In this document: positions 56,755 to 64,000 of the stretch, piece by piece
How the letters are laid out: the number at the start of each line of letters is the position of its first letter
Numbering within the stretch: the first letter of the stretch is position 1
NCBI RefSeq assembly: GCF_003611475.1
Contig: NZ_RAXT01000003.1
Coordinates: 156,879 to 220,878 of the forward strand
DNA length: 64,000 nucleotides
Reading direction: 5' to 3'
DNA from: Acinetobacter rongchengensis
GTDB taxonomy: Bacteria > Pseudomonadota > Gammaproteobacteria > Pseudomonadales > Moraxellaceae
Notes under the pieces: model-generated
What the model was told of the DNA's origin: nothing
Databases searched by the model: none
The model's input: only the letters and a program-made list of their open reading frames with translations
Program-made: the position numbers and the translations under genes

Positions 56755-57054
56755 ATGCAGCGCATTTTCGCTTTATCGCTCTCCTTATTCATTTCTAGTT
56801 TTGCGATTGCAGGCACATCAACCAGCGCTGTTCGAACGGCTTCAGGCCAAATGGTCAACATTGGCGATACCGCTTCTGAAATGATGCTACGTATAAATCA
56901 ATCTCCTGTTTCAATGAATTCTTATGAAATGAAAGAAGGTGATCTTACTGTAACCGCCTCTAACTATACCTATGATATTGATAATATTCTGTACACTTTT
57001 ACTGTGATCAATAATCAGGTTCGTAAAATTGAATGGGTTCGTAAAGATCCTTAA
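56755..57054 (+). CDS. Small exported protein (DUF2845-like)
   Basis: A 99-residue periplasmic protein. AAAAAGGTG precedes the ATG. Signal peptide MQRIFALSLSLFISSFAIAG (cleavage near 19-20), then RTASGQMVNIGDTASEMMLRINQSPVS, which resembles the DUF2845 pattern (G-x-x-V-x-x-G-D-x-x-x-x-x-x). The rest is a small beta-sheet ending YTFTVINNQVRKIEWV. No cysteine. Single gene with the hairpin at 57075 after it. Role unknown. Confidence 0.7.
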   Translation: MQRIFALSLSLFISSFAIAGTSTSAVRTASGQMVNIGDTASEMMLRINQSPVSMNSYEMKEGDLTVTASNYTYDIDNILYTFTVINNQVRKIEWVRKDP

Positions 57055-57074
57055 AACTAAATCGCTATAAAAAT

Positions 57075-57107
57075 AAAAGCCTTAGGTGATATGTACGAAA
57101 GGCTTTT
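57075..57107. terminator. Terminator between convergent small genes
   Basis: A stem AAAAGCCTT/AAGGCTTTT (57075-57083 with 57099-57107) with a 15-base loop. On the minus strand it is followed by TTTTATTTTTATA, so it chiefly serves the leftward gene at 57124; on the plus strand the tail is short. Confidence 0.65.
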
Positions 57108-57123
57108 ATGTTGCGAGTTCCAC

Positions 57124-57318
57124 TTAGTTGGATTGATCATCATCTTTCTTGTGTTTCAAATCGTTAATCGCTTTTTCTCCTTTTAACAGCGCCTCTTGAG
57201 CTTTATGCTTTAAATCATCGGCAACTTTTTCAGCACCTAATTTTGCTTCTTTGGCCTTTAATTTCAAATCATCTGCAACTTCTGAGGCTTTATTTTTTAA
57301 GTCATCTAATTTTGTCAT
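57124..57318 (-). CDS. Small amphipathic-repeat (LEA-like) protein
   Basis: A 64-residue, very Lys/Asp/Ala-rich protein with two copies of an about 20-residue unit: VADDLKLKAKEAKLGAEK and VADDLKHKAQEALLKGEK. The pattern of A/K/E repeats forms an amphipathic helix, as in late-embryogenesis-abundant or stress-protection proteins. No signal peptide. It has a basic-acidic charge pattern and a disordered KKDDDQSN tail. Single gene. A stress role is inference; the repeat is seen. Confidence 0.75.
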   Translation of the reverse strand: MTKLDDLKNKASEVADDLKLKAKEAKLGAEKVADDLKHKAQEALLKGEKAINDLKHKKDDDQSN

Positions 57319-57498
57319 AGGCTTTTCCTGTTATTCAAAATTGAGTTACTTGGGAAGGAGATTTGTCTATTCCCTACGTTATTTATAGCAAGAGATGCCA
57401 TGATAAAGTTAAAAAACTGCAATTTGAAACAATCCAGCTACACAGCGACATAATGTATAGTTTATTTTGCATGATTGTTTTTATTTTAAAGAGTAAAT

Positions 57499-57747
57499 AT
57501 GCGACAAAGTTTAAGAGACAAAATCATTCAAATCTGCAACGAAAAAATTGCCAAAAAAGGTGATGCTGTAGGTGTTTCTTTTTACGCATTTTTTACCAAT
57601 AAAAATGATGATCCTGTGCAACTTATGGAAGCAGCGGAATGGTGGATTAAAACCCATCAACTGAATCATTTTGAAAAAGCCACTAAAATTAAAGCACTGA
57701 TTCAGCTTGAAAATGTAAGATTACATCAATCGCCAAAAACGTTGTAA
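57499..57747 (+). CDS. Small conserved-looking protein (DUF6500-like?)
   Basis: An 82-residue soluble protein (MRQSLRDKIIQICNEKIAKKGDAVGVSFYAFFTNKN...). The middle (MEAAEWWIKTHQLNHFEKATKIKALIQ) is helical. It resembles small proteins annotated as DUF6500, from memory only. No signal peptide. The shorter frame starting here is preferred to the overlapping frame from 57363, which has no coding character. It sits between two leftward genes. Function unknown. Confidence 0.6.
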   Translation: MRQSLRDKIIQICNEKIAKKGDAVGVSFYAFFTNKNDDPVQLMEAAEWWIKTHQLNHFEKATKIKALIQLENVRLHQSPKTL

Positions 57748-57788
57748 ATGAATACTTTCCTTTATGTACACATGCAATCATTTACAGG

Positions 57789-58307
57789 TCAAAGTGGAGA
57801 ATGTTTAAGCTTATTCATTTTATTACCGTTCAATTTATTATATCCAAAGCGATCAAATAATCTTTTATTGACAATAAGATACATCATATTTCCACTGACT
57901 ATGCCGACGATCAAAGGCAGTAACATAAGCAGCAACGCAATCATTCCAAAAAATAGACTTTCAGCGAAATTATGGACAGCACCATCTAAAAATTGAATTA
58001 AGAATATAAAACTAAACCAACTCAAACCCACTATCACAATAGCTTTGAATATTTGTTTTATTTCAAATACTTTCTTGGGAGCTTTTAAACCGCTCAAAAT
58101 GATTAGAAAAACAAAGAAAGCGAACAAAATTAAAAATGGTGTGAGATACAACAGTACTTCAATCGCACGGCTCGACACTCGTTCCGATGCGCTAACCAAT
58201 AAACTTCCATGGTAAAGGTGAAGAAACAAGCCAAATGGTAAAACCAAACTAAATACTGAGGCTAAACTTGCACTGATTGCTGAAAGCAATAAAACCCAAG
58301 ATCGCAT
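57789..58307 (-). CDS. Hypothetical membrane protein, four helices
   Basis: A 172-residue inner-membrane protein with four predicted helices (about 6-32, 50-72, 88-110 and 116-146), a mostly hydrophobic body, and a basic, Asn/Lys-rich C-terminus (YNKLNGNKMNKLKHSPL). GGAGAA lies about 5-10 bp before the ATG. No family recognised. It follows the gene at 58419 in the same direction after 111 bp. Confidence 0.6.
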   Translation of the reverse strand: MRSWVLLLSAISASLASVFSLVLPFGLFLHLYHGSLLVSASERVSSRAIEVLLYLTPFLILFAFFVFLIILSGLKAPKKVFEIKQIFKAIVIVGLSWFSFIFLIQFLDGAVHNFAESLFFGMIALLLMLLPLIVGIVSGNMMYLIVNKRLFDRFGYNKLNGNKMNKLKHSPL

Positions 58308-58418
58308 GATATTCTCCTTTTCCGATCTTGGTTGTATTATCTAAAGCTAAAATGTGATTTGAGAGAGGTCTATGTGAAATTTGGGTGAAGTTTTAAAGTA
58401 TCGGCATTGATAAAAATT

Positions 58419-59231
58419 TTACGGCCTGATCGAACTCATAAAACTGATTGCAGCAAACAACCAAATGAACAATACAAAACTACGTCCTTGATTGAAATGA
58501 TCCATATCGGTGCCATGTAAAATGTTATGACGAGTCATGGTAACTGTAGAACTGCTATCCATTTTATAAGCCGCTAATTCTAGAAAATAATGATTCAACT
58601 CATTGGCAATCTTGGCCTTATGCCACAAACTTTTAATTTCATGTCCTTTTAAACCGGGTACGATTTTATAAACATCCACAAACTTGGTTTCATGTTGTTT
58701 TAAATAACCATTTTGAAGCAATACATCGGTCAGTAAACCTTCCAATTGCGCATATAAAAGTGGGACACAACCTGCAAAAAGCTTTAATTCATAGAGTTTT
58801 AATGCTTGTTCTATCACTTGACGGCGTTGTATTTTGGACTTACCTATTTCTAACGCATCAAAAGCATTCAGTAGTTCTGTTTGGAAAAACTCAGCATTGA
58901 TCACGTCTAACAAATTAAACTGAGATGGATCGTCAAAACGATGAATTTCTTGCCAAAAATGTAATAAATTCAAAGCATCATTGGCAACTTTCGCACCTAC
59001 TGGCTGGTCTAATTCATCGGCAAGCACATTAAAATAAGGCTCTTCTTGTGCAAGTGTTTGTAATGTCTCAATTAAGTATTGATGTTCGCTCTCAGAAATT
59101 TCGACAAGATAATCTCCTGCTGCTTTGAGAATATTGTTCTCACGCTTTTTAGACTGCTGATTTTGCGGAATACGGGTTACAGCTTGGTCATCTTGAAAAT
59201 ATTCATCATCAATCATTGATTTGTCACTCAT
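58419..59231 (-). CDS. Hypothetical protein with HEPN-like R-x4-H motif
   Basis: A 270-residue, mostly helical cytosolic protein. The first 35 residues are acidic and disordered. The second half contains CVPLLYAQLEGLLTDVLLQ (about 155-173) and, near the C-terminus, RHNILHG (234-240). R-x4-H is the catalytic pattern of HEPN ribonucleases and is often written R-N-x-x-x-H or similar in Abi-type proteins; the helix before it also fits. No nucleotidyltransferase partner gene is adjacent. It starts 57 bp after the acidic-repeat gene at 59289. The HEPN assignment is inference. Alternative: a conserved housekeeping protein with chance motif. Confidence 0.6.
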   Translation of the reverse strand: MSDKSMIDDEYFQDDQAVTRIPQNQQSKKRENNILKAAGDYLVEISESEHQYLIETLQTLAQEEPYFNVLADELDQPVGAKVANDALNLLHFWQEIHRFDDPSQFNLLDVINAEFFQTELLNAFDALEIGKSKIQRRQVIEQALKLYELKLFAGCVPLLYAQLEGLLTDVLLQNGYLKQHETKFVDVYKIVPGLKGHEIKSLWHKAKIANELNHYFLELAAYKMDSSSTVTMTRHNILHGTDMDHFNQGRSFVLFIWLFAAISFMSSIRP

Positions 59232-59288
59232 GGTTGTGCAATCTGTATGTTATTCTAAATCATAGAAATTCAAGTCTTAAAAAATTAG

Positions 59289-59960
59289 CTACTTAAAACT
59301 TACTTTATATTTTCTTGGAAAATGAATTTTACATTGTTTCGCATCTAATCTTCTCTGAAGTTTATTTTCAATCATCTTGTCTAACGTTGTTTGGCTTTTC
59401 CAACCATAAATTGTATTTTCATCCAAATTAACTACTGTTTGTTCATCATCTTGACCATTCAATTCAAGTTCATCATCAATATCATCATCTTGAACATTCA
59501 ATTCAAGCTCATCCCGATCACGTTTACTTTGGTTTTTTGTCAATGAAAAGCGATCATAGCCCCGTTGTTCTAAATATTCATTGATATCGTCAACTTCATC
59601 TTGATTAATATGTTCATTACGACATATTTCGCCTATTTGATCTTGTCGCGCTAATTCTTCTTGCACCCTCCACATTTCCAACTGTTCTATATAACGATCC
59701 ATCTCAGTATCGTTAAAATTATAATAATCAGAAACATTGTATTGGAATCTTTCAAGATCTAAATCAGAATCGATTCTATATCCTCTCTGATGTAAAGATG
59801 ACATCAAATAATGAATATCATGTATCCATAATTTCCCTTTTTTTACAAAATAAGAACCTCTGTATGCTCTTTTGTCGTTCTCATGTGTGATGACTTCTCG
59901 ATAACCACACTCTAAAGCAATTCGGCAACTTCTTTCATATGCAATATCACTCATTGTCAT
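59289..59960 (-). CDS. Hypothetical acidic protein with internal repeat
   Basis: About 223 residues from the ATG at 59960, which has GGAAA 8-12 bp upstream; the frame extends to 60074 but that extension looks like a non-coding leader. The first half is a globular, Tyr/Arg-rich domain (RIALECGYREVI, HDIHYLMSSLHQRGYR). The middle is highly acidic with a tandem repeat DELELN-x-QDD at about 155-180. The C-terminus is basic (KQCKIHFPRKYKVSFK). No family recognised. Together with the HEPN-like gene 57 bp downstream it may be a two-gene unit. Confidence 0.6.
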   Translation of the reverse strand: MTMSDIAYERSCRIALECGYREVITHENDKRAYRGSYFVKKGKLWIHDIHYLMSSLHQRGYRIDSDLDLERFQYNVSDYYNFNDTEMDRYIEQLEMWRVQEELARQDQIGEICRNEHINQDEVDDINEYLEQRGYDRFSLTKNQSKRDRDELELNVQDDDIDDELELNGQDDEQTVVNLDENTIYGWKSQTTLDKMIENKLQRRLDAKQCKIHFPRKYKVSFK

Positions 59961-60203
59961 ATCTGTTTTCCAACTGACTCTTTTATAAAGTATAGAAGAG
60001 CCAAAAAACAAAATCTTAAATTTCACAATGAGTAACACTTTAGATTTTTCCCTATTTTTTAATACCTCTTTCAATTTTTATAAAATTTAGTCTAAGTGCA
60101 CTATGGTTATTATAGATTTAAGATAAAGCTTTCCTTTGTATTCTACATTTGATCAGGTAAAATCATTGCCCTTGCATTAACTTTGAGAAAGAGAGTTATA
60201 TCC

Positions 60204-62273
60204 GTGCGAAATATTTTAGTCACTAACGCCCTTCCATACGCAAATGGTCCAATTCATATGGGTCACTTACTCGGCTACATCCAAGCAGATATCTGGGTTC
60301 GTGCCATGCGTGCAATGGGTCATGACGTGACTTATGTATGTGCGGATGATGCACACGGTACAGCGATCATGCTCCGTGCAGAAGCGAATGGTATTACACC
60401 TGAAGAACAAATCGCCAATGTTCAAAAAGAACATATCCGTGATTTTGATGGCTTTGGTGTACATTTTGACCACTATGATTCAACCAATAGCGAAGAAAAT
60501 AAAAACCGTTCTTCTGAAATTTATATCAAAAACCGTGAAGCAGGCAATATTGCGATTCGCCCTGTCACACAGTTATTTGACCCTGAAAAAAGCATGTTCC
60601 TTTCAGATCGTTTCATTAAAGGTACCTGCCCAAAATGTAAATCTGAAGACCAGTACGGCGACTCATGTGAAGTGTGCGGTACAACCTACAATGCAACAGA
60701 ATTACTAAACCCACGTTCTACCTTAAGTGGTGCGACGCCTGTCGAAAAATCCTCTGATCACTATTTCTTTAAACTGCCGAACTTCGCAGAATATTTGCAG
60801 AAATGGACACGTGATGAAGGTCGTTTGCCTCTTTCTATCGCCAACAAACTAGATGAATGGTTTGATAATGGTTTAAACGATTGGGATATTTCTCGTGATG
60901 CACCGTATTTCGGTTTTGAAATTCCAGATGCACCGAACAAATATTTCTATGTTTGGGTTGATGCACCAATCGGCTATATGTCAAGTTTTGAAAACTACAT
61001 CAAAACCAAACGCCCAGAACTGAGCTTTGACGATTTTTGGAAAAAAGATTCTAAAAATGAGGTTTATCACTTCATTGGCAAAGACATCGTGTATTTCCAT
61101 GCATTGTTCTGGCCTGCAATGTTAGAAGGTGCAAACTACCGTACACCGACTGGTTTGTTTGTGAATGGTTTCTTGACTGTAAATGGTCAAAAAATGTCGA
61201 AGTCACGTGGTACGTTCATCAAAGCTGAAACCTATTTACAGCACTTAAATCCTGAATATTTACGTTATTACTTTGCGTCTAAACTGTCTGATAAAGTTGA
61301 AGATTCAGATTTGAATCTCGATGATTTTGTACAAAAAGTAAATTCAGACTTGGTGGGTAAAGTCGTGAATATTGCCAGTCGTTGTGCAAAATTTATCAAT
61401 ACCAAGTTTGAGAATAAGTTAAGTGCAAACTGCGCTGAACCTGAATTGGTTCAAAGCTTTATTGACGCAGGTGCATCGATCGCTCAAGCCTATGAAGCGC
61501 GTGAATTCTCTGCTGCAATTCGTGAAATCATGGCGCTTGCAGATAAAGCCAACCAATATATTGATGAGAAAAAGCCTTGGGCTTTAGCGAAAGTTGAAGG
61601 CGAAGAACAACAAGTACATGACGTGTGTTCTGTCGGTATTAACTTGTTCCGTCAATTGGCAGTTTACTTAGCACCTGTATTACCGACTTTAGCGGCTCAA
61701 GTTCAAGACTTCTTAAAACTCGAAAGCTTTGATTTTGCTTCAGCGAAAACCATTTTAATCAATCATGAAATTGCTCAATTCCAACCATTAATGCAACGTG
61801 TAGACCCGAAAGCAGTTGCTGCTATGGTTGATGCATCTAAAGATTCTTTGGCTGCTGCGGCTGAACCTGTAAAGGCTGAGAAGAAGAAAGAGAAAAAGGT
61901 TGAGAAGAAGCCTGAACCTAAAGTCGGTGAGGCTGCTCTTAACACAAGCAGTATTGGCATTGAAGACTTTATGAAAGTTGACCTTCGTGTTGCAGAAGTC
62001 CTTGAAGCAGCGCATGTTGAAGGTTCGGACAAACTGCTTCAACTTACTTTAAATGTCGGCGAGGCTGAACCTCGTAATGTGTTTAGTGGTATTCGTGAGT
62101 TTTATGCACCTGAAGATTTAAAAGGTAAATTGGTGGTGATGGTGGCTAACCTTGCACCTCGTAAAATGCGTTTTGGTATTTCAAATGGTATGGTACTCGC
62201 TGCGGGCAATGGCGAAGGTGTTTGGGTGATTTCACCTGAAACTGGCGCTAAAGCGGGTGATAAGGTTTCTTAA
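60204..62273 (+). CDS. metG: Methionyl-tRNA synthetase
   Basis: 689 residues from the GTG at 60204, preferred over the TTG at 60183 because GAGAG lies 10-14 bp upstream and the class I start ([24 protein letters not shown]) follows at once. The HIGH motif is HMGH; the zinc knuckle is [18 protein letters not shown]; the second ATP motif is KMSKSRG. The C-terminus has a Lys/Glu/Ala-rich linker (about 540-570) and a tRNA-binding EMAP-like domain ([15 protein letters not shown] to the end). This is the long form seen in E. coli. Single gene with an odd terminator at 62299. Confidence 0.96.
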   Translation: MRNILVTNALPYANGPIHMGHLLGYIQADIWVRAMRAMGHDVTYVCADDAHGTAIMLRAEANGITPEEQIANVQKEHIRDFDGFGVHFDHYDSTNSEENKNRSSEIYIKNREAGNIAIRPVTQLFDPEKSMFLSDRFIKGTCPKCKSEDQYGDSCEVCGTTYNATELLNPRSTLSGATPVEKSSDHYFFKLPNFAEYLQKWTRDEGRLPLSIANKLDEWFDNGLNDWDISRDAPYFGFEIPDAPNKYFYVWVDAPIGYMSSFENYIKTKRPELSFDDFWKKDSKNEVYHFIGKDIVYFHALFWPAMLEGANYRTPTGLFVNGFLTVNGQKMSKSRGTFIKAETYLQHLNPEYLRYYFASKLSDKVEDSDLNLDDFVQKVNSDLVGKVVNIASRCAKFINTKFENKLSANCAEPELVQSFIDAGASIAQAYEAREFSAAIREIMALADKANQYIDEKKPWALAKVEGEEQQVHDVCSVGINLFRQLAVYLAPVLPTLAAQVQDFLKLESFDFASAKTILINHEIAQFQPLMQRVDPKAVAAMVDASKDSLAAAAEPVKAEKKKEKKVEKKPEPKVGEAALNTSSIGIEDFMKVDLRVAEVLEAAHVEGSDKLLQLTLNVGEAEPRNVFSGIREFYAPEDLKGKLVVMVANLAPRKMRFGISNGMVLAAGNGEGVWVISPETGAKAGDKVS

Positions 62274-62298
62274 TTCTAAGAAATCTATACTAAGCATT

Positions 62299-62360
62299 AA
62301 AAAATCCGCTTATAAAAGCAATATTAAACTTATTAATATTACCTATAACAGTGGATTTTT
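62299..62360 (+). terminator. Terminator of metG, apparently split by a 33-bp insertion
   Basis: Outer arms AAAAAATCC and GGATTTTTT match those of the terminator at 62804, but the two halves are separated by 33 extra bases (62320-62352) that contain their own stem AATATTAA/TTAATATT. As it stands the outer arms can still pair over 12 bp with one G-U. Either a small insertion split a simple terminator, or this is a multi-stem terminator. Confidence 0.6.
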
Positions 62361-62438
62361 TAATGGTATTTTTATTGATTTTTCACGCAATATATTTACA
62401 ATCATTTCCTATTTTAACTTAATCATTATCTAGGGACT

Positions 62439-62798
62439 ATGATGAAAAAACTAATGGTTGCTCTATTAACAATATCAACTTTGGCAGCTTCTGGCTGTTC
62501 AATTCGTATGGCAGATATGACCGTTGCTTCAACAAAGAACTACAATTTAAATTCCAATCAATTTGTAAAAGGGCAACGTGTAACAGGTGAAGATAAAGTT
62601 CCTGTTGTATTATTTCCTTTGGGAATTCCAAACTTTAAAACAGCTATTGACAAAGCTATTGAAAAAGATCGTTGTGCTGTTGCTCTTTCTGATGTTGTGA
62701 TTACTCAACTTAATCACGCCTTTATTTTCGGTCAAATTGGTTATCGCGTCGAAGGTACACAAGTCATTGATCGTTCTCAACCTGAATGCCAAAAATAA
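62439..62798 (+). CDS. Small lipoprotein of unknown function
   Basis: A 119-residue lipoprotein (the ATG one codon in is an equal start). The signal ends in a lipobox (LAASGC, Cys 20); the residue after Cys is Ser, so outer-membrane sorting is expected. The mature part contains TKNYNLNSNQFVKGQRVTGEDKVPVVLFPLGIPNFKTAIDKAI, which I do not recognise as a named family, although a lipoprotein with this KVPVVLFPLGxPxxxxA pattern is common in gamma-proteobacteria. It is framed by two related terminators (62299 and 62804). Function unknown. Confidence 0.78.
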   Translation: MMKKLMVALLTISTLAASGCSIRMADMTVASTKNYNLNSNQFVKGQRVTGEDKVPVVLFPLGIPNFKTAIDKAIEKDRCAVALSDVVITQLNHAFIFGQIGYRVEGTQVIDRSQPECQK

Positions 62799-62803
62799 TT
62801 TAT

Positions 62804-62835
62804 AAAAAATCCGCTTACAAAAGCGGATTTTTTTT
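62804..62835 (+). terminator. Terminator of the lipoprotein gene
   Basis: A 13-bp stem AAAAAATCCGCTT/AAGCGGATTTTTT with a 4-base loop, followed by more T. Its arms are the same as those of the interrupted copy at 62299. Confidence 0.92.
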
Positions 62836-62910
62836 CATAACTAAAAAACCCACGAACATCAAAACTTATGATAAAAAATAATCAATTTCAGCTAAAAGAT
62901 AAATATATCG

Positions 62911-63888
62911 ATGAAAAAAACAGCCTTAACATTATCAATATCATTACTTTGCTTTACTCCAATCATTACACAAGCAGAAAATACAACAAGCCAAACGGTG
63001 ATAAACCAACAACCCCAAGTCGCAGGCTACTATCAACACCAAGTTGGAAATACACAAATCACCACTTTGCTAGATGGTACAAACTTCATGTCACCGACTT
63101 TGTTCAAAGATATTCCCACAGAACAAGTCCAAGAAATTCTAAAGAAATATCATGTAGATCAAGCCAAAGGCGTACAAACCTCAGTGAATGCTTTCTTGGT
63201 CAATACAGGCAATAAACTGGTATTGGTGGACAGTGGCACAGCAGATTGCTTTGGAGCGCATTTAGGTTCAGTAATGAAGAATTTAAAAGCTTCAGGCTAT
63301 CAACCTGAACAAGTGAATACCATTTTACTGACGCACTTACATCCTGATCATTCGTGTGGTGTGAGTAAAAACGGCGTTGCAAATTATCCCAATGCCACGA
63401 TTTATGTTTCTGAAAATGAAGCTGATTACTGGTTAAATCCAAAACAATTACAAAAAATCCCGAAAGATCAACAAGCAAAATATACGGGTACTGTTCCTAA
63501 AATTAAAGCGGCACTTGCCCCATACCAAACCAAGAAGCAATTTAAGACTTTCAAACTGGGTGACACAATTGATGGTTTTGAAGTCATCAGTACGCAAGGA
63601 CATACCCCAGGTCACTTTAGCTACAAGCTAAAAACATCTGATGAAGATGTGATCTTTATTGGAGATATTGTACATTCGCATACCGTTCAGTTTGATCGAC
63701 CTGAAACGGCGATTGATTATGATATAGATCCCAAAGCAGCCGTACAAACACGTTTAAAACAATTTGCTGATTATGCAAAGCATGGGCAGACCATCGCAGC
63801 ACCACACTTACCATTCCCGGGAATTGGACATATTTATTCAGCGGATGAAAAAAGCTATCAATGGATTCCTGTACATTTTAAAGACTAA
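62911..63888 (+). CDS. Periplasmic metallo-beta-lactamase-fold hydrolase
   Basis: A 325-residue enzyme. A signal peptide (MKKTALTLSISLLCFTPIITQAE, cleavage near 22) precedes an MBL-fold domain with the full metal site: HLHPDH (142-147), GHTPGHFSY (His near 223), GDIVHSH (Asp near 241) and APHLPFPGIGH near 287-297. This layout is like that of class B3-type or AHL-lactonase-like periplasmic hydrolases (PF00753). The ATG at 62911 has only a weak ribosome-binding site. The substrate is not predictable; a lactone, ester or beta-lactam is possible. Confidence 0.88.
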   Translation: MKKTALTLSISLLCFTPIITQAENTTSQTVINQQPQVAGYYQHQVGNTQITTLLDGTNFMSPTLFKDIPTEQVQEILKKYHVDQAKGVQTSVNAFLVNTGNKLVLVDSGTADCFGAHLGSVMKNLKASGYQPEQVNTILLTHLHPDHSCGVSKNGVANYPNATIYVSENEADYWLNPKQLQKIPKDQQAKYTGTVPKIKAALAPYQTKKQFKTFKLGDTIDGFEVISTQGHTPGHFSYKLKTSDEDVIFIGDIVHSHTVQFDRPETAIDYDIDPKAAVQTRLKQFADYAKHGQTIAAPHLPFPGIGHIYSADEKSYQWIPVHFKD

Positions 63889-63896
63889 TCATTTTG

Positions 63897-63921
63897 CAGC
63901 CCTTTTAAACCAAAAGGGCTG
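63897..63921. other. Hairpin after the hydrolase gene
   Basis: A perfect stem CAGCCCTTTT/AAAAGGGCTG with a 5-base loop lies 9 bp after the hydrolase stop codon. There is no T-run downstream, so it is likely a weak terminator or mRNA-stabilising structure. Confidence 0.6.
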
Positions 63922-64000
63922 TTAGCCTTGTAATATGAATCAGAGTAAGTGCTAAACCTATAAAAGATATTTGTTCTTAATCACTGCGATTTTTCCAAAT

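Noticed and set aside
57363..57563. Open frame of 66 codons overlapping the gene at 57499
   Set aside because: No ribosome-binding site and no coding-like composition; the frame at 57499 fits a small globular protein better.
60183..60203. TTG start of metG seven codons upstream
   Set aside because: It would overlap the likely ribosome-binding site, and the class I start motif follows directly after the GTG at 60204.
61775..62042. Two overlapping antisense frames of about 85 codons in metG
   Set aside because: They arise from the Lys/Glu/Ala-rich linker of metG read backwards; no coding character of their own.

Overview
The window reads as a chromosomal segment of an Acinetobacter species, most likely outside the baumannii group. 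The DNA is AT-rich by eye. It carries a DcaP-like porin, an Acinetobacter-style pilGHIJ-chpA chemosensory cluster, DUF1853, DUF2505 and YaeQ-type conserved genes, and a nadV/prs/nrtR nicotinamide salvage module. Species is an inference from gene content only. I see no rRNA, tRNA, CRISPR array, insertion sequence or prophage.

Layout. 1-1590: truncated LysR regulator divergent from a two-gene (split) chromate transporter. 1973-5566: small unknown gene, diguanylate cyclase with an intact I-site, a DUF2505 protein, a small unknown gene and pnuC. 5950-8275: crotonase, alpha/beta hydrolase and TetR regulator in a row, behind a promoter whose spacer holds a 10-bp palindrome. 8358-9409: two unknown envelope proteins. 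9565-14549: pgaB-pgaC-pgaD plus an acyltransferase-3 gene, with no pgaA. 15011-23903: FKBP, yaeQ, COG0523 GTPase, two small exported proteins, acyl-CoA thioesterase, patatin lipoprotein, gltS and a DcaP-like porin. 24325-31345: nitroreductase, prs-nadV-nrtR, DUF1853, an entericidin-like lipoprotein and dapE. 31458-39916: the type IV pilus chemosensory operon, transcribed pilG-pilH-pilI-pilJ-chpA-cheW-like. 40202-42850: an exported coiled-coil protein and proS.

42913-52302 is the most unusual part. One leftward block holds five exported proteins of very different length (about 238 to 798 residues). They share a short motif just after the signal peptide (roughly E-L-[ST]-D-x-x-L-S-x-x-[NT]-G-Q-x-G) and paired cysteines in their mature parts. 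The block ends with a full-length flavin-dependent halogenase of the tryptophan halogenase family. The five look like an Acinetobacter surface or fimbria-associated family (DUF6160/Fil-like, from memory), but I know of no established role for a halogenase beside them.

52569-63888: dcd, a LysE-type exporter, a DUF2062 protein, an Mrp/ApbC Fe-S carrier with a His/Cys-rich linker, several small unknown genes, a protein with a HEPN-like R-x4-H motif behind an acidic-repeat protein, metG, a lipoprotein bracketed by two related terminators, and a periplasmic metallo-beta-lactamase-fold enzyme.

Systems that fit together: nicotinamide salvage (pnuC about 20 kb away, prs, nadV, nrtR); c-di-GMP (diguanylate cyclase) with Pga exopolysaccharide synthesis, which c-di-GMP controls in other bacteria; and surface motility (Pil-Chp). 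All functions are assigned by sequence recognition without database searches.
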